Shown here: positions 62,431 to 64,000 of the stretch, piece after piece | How the letters are laid out: each line of letters starts with the position of its first letter | Position numbering within the stretch: position 1 is the stretch's first letter | Assembly (NCBI RefSeq): GCF_900103875.1 | Contig: NZ_LT629705.1 | Location: 4,969,001-5,033,000 of the forward strand | Origin: Pseudomonas arsenicoxydans | GTDB lineage: Bacteria; Pseudomonadota; Gammaproteobacteria; Pseudomonadales; Pseudomonadaceae | Direction: 5' to 3' | DNA: 64,000 bases | Translations under genes and position numbers: made by a program | Notes under the pieces: generated by a model | The model's input: the letters and a program-made list of their open reading frames with translations, nothing else | What the model was told of the DNA's origin: nothing | The model's database searches: none

Positions 62431-63534
62431 ATGAGTCGTCCCCGTCAACAGATCAATCTCGGACTGAGCGCCCTTTTGTGCGTTTCGCTGTCGGCCTTTG
62501 CCGTGGACGGCCCGACCGTTCATGTCTACAACTGGTATGACTACATCGGCCCAAATACCCTGCACGACTTCAAGCGCGACACCGGTATCGAGCCGGTTTA
62601 CGACACCTTCGACAGCGCCGAAGTGCTGGAAGGCAAACTGCTGACCAGCCGTAGCGGATACGACGTGGTGGTGGCGAGCAACTTCAGCCTGCCGACCCTG
62701 ATCAAGGCCGGGGCCCTGGCACCACTGCCCCGCGCGCAGATGCCGGATTTCAAGAGCATGGACACGGACTTGTTGGCGAAACTGGCCAATAACGATCCGG
62801 GTAACCAGTACGCCGTGCCGTACCTGTGGGGCACCAACGGCATCGGCTACAACATCGACAAGGTCCGCGCCGCACTGGGCGACAAGGCCCCGGTGGACTC
62901 CTGGGACCTGGTGTTCAAGGAAGAGAACCTGGCCAAGCTCGGCCAGTGCGGCGTAGCGATGCTCGATTCGCCCTCCGAGATGCTGCCGGTCGCCCTGCAC
63001 TACCTGGGCTTGCCGCCCAACAGCACCAACCCCGAAGACTACAAGAAAGCCGAAGCGCTGCTGCTCAAGCTGCGTCCGCACATCGCCTACTTCAATTCGT
63101 CCAAGTTCATCAGCGATTTGGCCAACGGCAATATTTGCGTGGCGGTGGGTTGGTCGGGCGCAATGTTGGAAGCCAAGAAAACCGCCGAGCAGGCCAACAA
63201 CGGCGTGAAAATCGCCTACAGCCTGCCTAAGGAAGGTGCGCCGGTCTGGTTCGATACGCTGGTGTTGCTCAAGGACGCACCGCATCCGGAACAAGGCCTG
63301 GCTTTCATCGACTACCTGATGCGCCCCGAAGTCATCGCCCCGGTCAGCGATCACCTGTCCTACCCCAACGGTAACCGCAGCGCGACGCCGCTGGTGGCCG
63401 AAGCGACTCGCAACAACCCGGCCGTCTACCCGTCCGCCGAAGCCCTGGCCACCTTGTTCACCCTCCAGCCCCTGCCGCCAGCCACCGAACGGGTGCGCAC
63501 GCGGGTCTGGAGCAAAGTGAAGAACGGCCAGTAA
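62431..63534 (+). CDS. Polyamine-type (PotF/SpuD-like) periplasmic binding protein
   Basis: 367 residues from ATG 62431, with AGGAG upstream. Signal peptide ends near SAFA-VDG. VHVYNWYDYIGPNTLHDFKR, YDTFDSAEVLEGKLL, GYDVVVASNFSLPTLIKAGAL and PYLWGTNGIGYN are characteristic of putrescine/spermidine-binding proteins. No ABC permease or ATPase follows in the window. With the divergent LuxR gene and the following peptidase gene it may form an amine or peptide uptake and cleavage unit. Confidence 0.92.
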   Translation: MSRPRQQINLGLSALLCVSLSAFAVDGPTVHVYNWYDYIGPNTLHDFKRDTGIEPVYDTFDSAEVLEGKLLTSRSGYDVVVASNFSLPTLIKAGALAPLPRAQMPDFKSMDTDLLAKLANNDPGNQYAVPYLWGTNGIGYNIDKVRAALGDKAPVDSWDLVFKEENLAKLGQCGVAMLDSPSEMLPVALHYLGLPPNSTNPEDYKKAEALLLKLRPHIAYFNSSKFISDLANGNICVAVGWSGAMLEAKKTAEQANNGVKIAYSLPKEGAPVWFDTLVLLKDAPHPEQGLAFIDYLMRPEVIAPVSDHLSYPNGNRSATPLVAEATRNNPAVYPSAEALATLFTLQPLPPATERVRTRVWSKVKNGQ

Positions 63535-63590
63535 ACCGCAACCGACCTTGTCCCTTGTGAATTAACTATTCGATGAACATGAGAGAAACG

Positions 63591-64000
63591 ATGAAACCAC
63601 GTGCCCGCGACTTGAACATCCAGTTCGGCCAACTGCAACCCGGCCCCCTCAATGCCATCACCGATGTGCCAGGCGTGCGCGTCGGCCACAGCGATGTGCG
63701 CGGACGCACCGCCAGCGGCCGTGACATCTTCACCGGTGTCACCCTGATCGAACCGCGTGCCGGGTCGACCAATCAGCAACCGTGTTTTGCCGGCGTCCAT
63801 GTGCTCAACGGCAATGGCGACGCCACCGGTCTTGAGTGGATTCGCGAAGCCGGGCTACTGACCAGCCCGATTGCCTTCACCAACACTCACAGCCTGGGCG
63901 TGGTGCGTGATGCGCTGATTGCGCTGGATCGCGAAACCCAACCTGATGACGGCCGACTTTACTGGAACATGCCTGTGGTGCTGGAGACCTACGACGGCCT
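63591..64000 (+). CDS. P1-family (DmpA-like) aminopeptidase, 3' partial
   Basis: The frame is open from ATG 63591 (MKPRARDLNIQFGQLQPGPL) to the window end, about 136 residues; ATG 63573 and 63579 are alternative in-frame starts. NAITDVPGVRVGHSDV, GVTLIEPRAGS and FAGVHVLNGNGDATGLEWI are marks of the DmpA/BapA N-terminal-nucleophile family. The autocleavage site lies beyond the window. These enzymes cleave D- or beta-amino acid peptides. 56 bp after the binding protein gene, likely co-transcribed. Confidence 0.9.
   Translation, partial: MKPRARDLNIQFGQLQPGPLNAITDVPGVRVGHSDVRGRTASGRDIFTGVTLIEPRAGSTNQQPCFAGVHVLNGNGDATGLEWIREAGLLTSPIAFTNTHSLGVVRDALIALDRETQPDDGRLYWNMPVVLETYDG

Noticed and set aside
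1..64000. Prophage, secretion system, toxin-antitoxin or phage-defence island
   Set aside because: No integrase, structural phage gene, tRNA attachment site, restriction enzyme or recognised defence gene was found; the only mobile element is the IS3 copy.

Overview
The window reads as chromosomal DNA of a Pseudomonas of the fluorescens group. This rests on the bkdB-lpdV pair, an OprD porin, DUF6124 and DUF2388 small proteins, the many LysR regulators, high GC, and three families of intergenic palindromic repeats typical of such genomes. No rRNA, tRNA or CRISPR array was seen. The first and last genes (bkdB, and a P1-family peptidase) are cut by the window edges.

Layout. 1-3.8 kb: end of the branched-chain keto-acid dehydrogenase operon (bkdB, lpdV) and ilvE. 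3.8-5.9 kb: a DUF4130 protein and a radical SAM protein with a helix-hairpin-helix tail, overlapping by 10 bp, behind a near-ideal LexA box; a candidate SOS-induced DNA repair or modification system of unknown chemistry. 5.9-12.8 kb: LysR/LysE, ArsR/P450 around a perfect palindrome, a DmeRF-like metal efflux pair, and LysR with a D-cysteine desulfhydrase-like PLP enzyme. 13-24 kb: FKBP isomerase, small exported and membrane proteins, a diguanylate cyclase, an RcnB-like protein, a citrate-type MFS permease with an orphan binding protein and a LysR, a KefB/C-like antiporter, and a glycine/alanine-rich membrane protein with a 24-residue membrane microprotein.

24-35 kb: a two-component system, an SRPBCC/SDR/aldo-keto reductase operon whose reductase has a 1-base frameshift, LysR, MFS, a DUF6124 gene with a long leader, an IS3-family element with intact inverted repeats, and an AT-rich orphan gene wedged between repeats. 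35-39 kb: DinB-like protein and an FAD oxidoreductase/SDR/PQQ-type sugar dehydrogenase operon.

39-53 kb is the most coherent accessory block: a divergent LysR followed by iron-type alcohol dehydrogenase, crotonase, CaiB/BaiF CoA-transferase, TRAP binding protein (Tat signal), fused TRAP permease, FlK-like thioesterase, two tandem COG3618 amidohydrolases, a ketoglutarate-semialdehyde-type dehydrogenase, a secreted PPC/DUF296 protein, an OprD porin and a dead RidA gene. Together these look like uptake and catabolism of a small organic acid or lactone through CoA esters; the substrate cannot be read from the sequence.

53-64 kb: DUF2388 protein, serine/threonine dehydratase, SDR and GlxA-type regulator, isoprenylcysteine-methyltransferase-like protein, HAD phosphatase, receiver protein, MXKDX repeat protein with a Tat-exported molybdopterin oxidoreductase and its cytochrome b, a methyltransferase, a LuxR regulator, a polyamine-type binding protein and the start of a DmpA-like peptidase.
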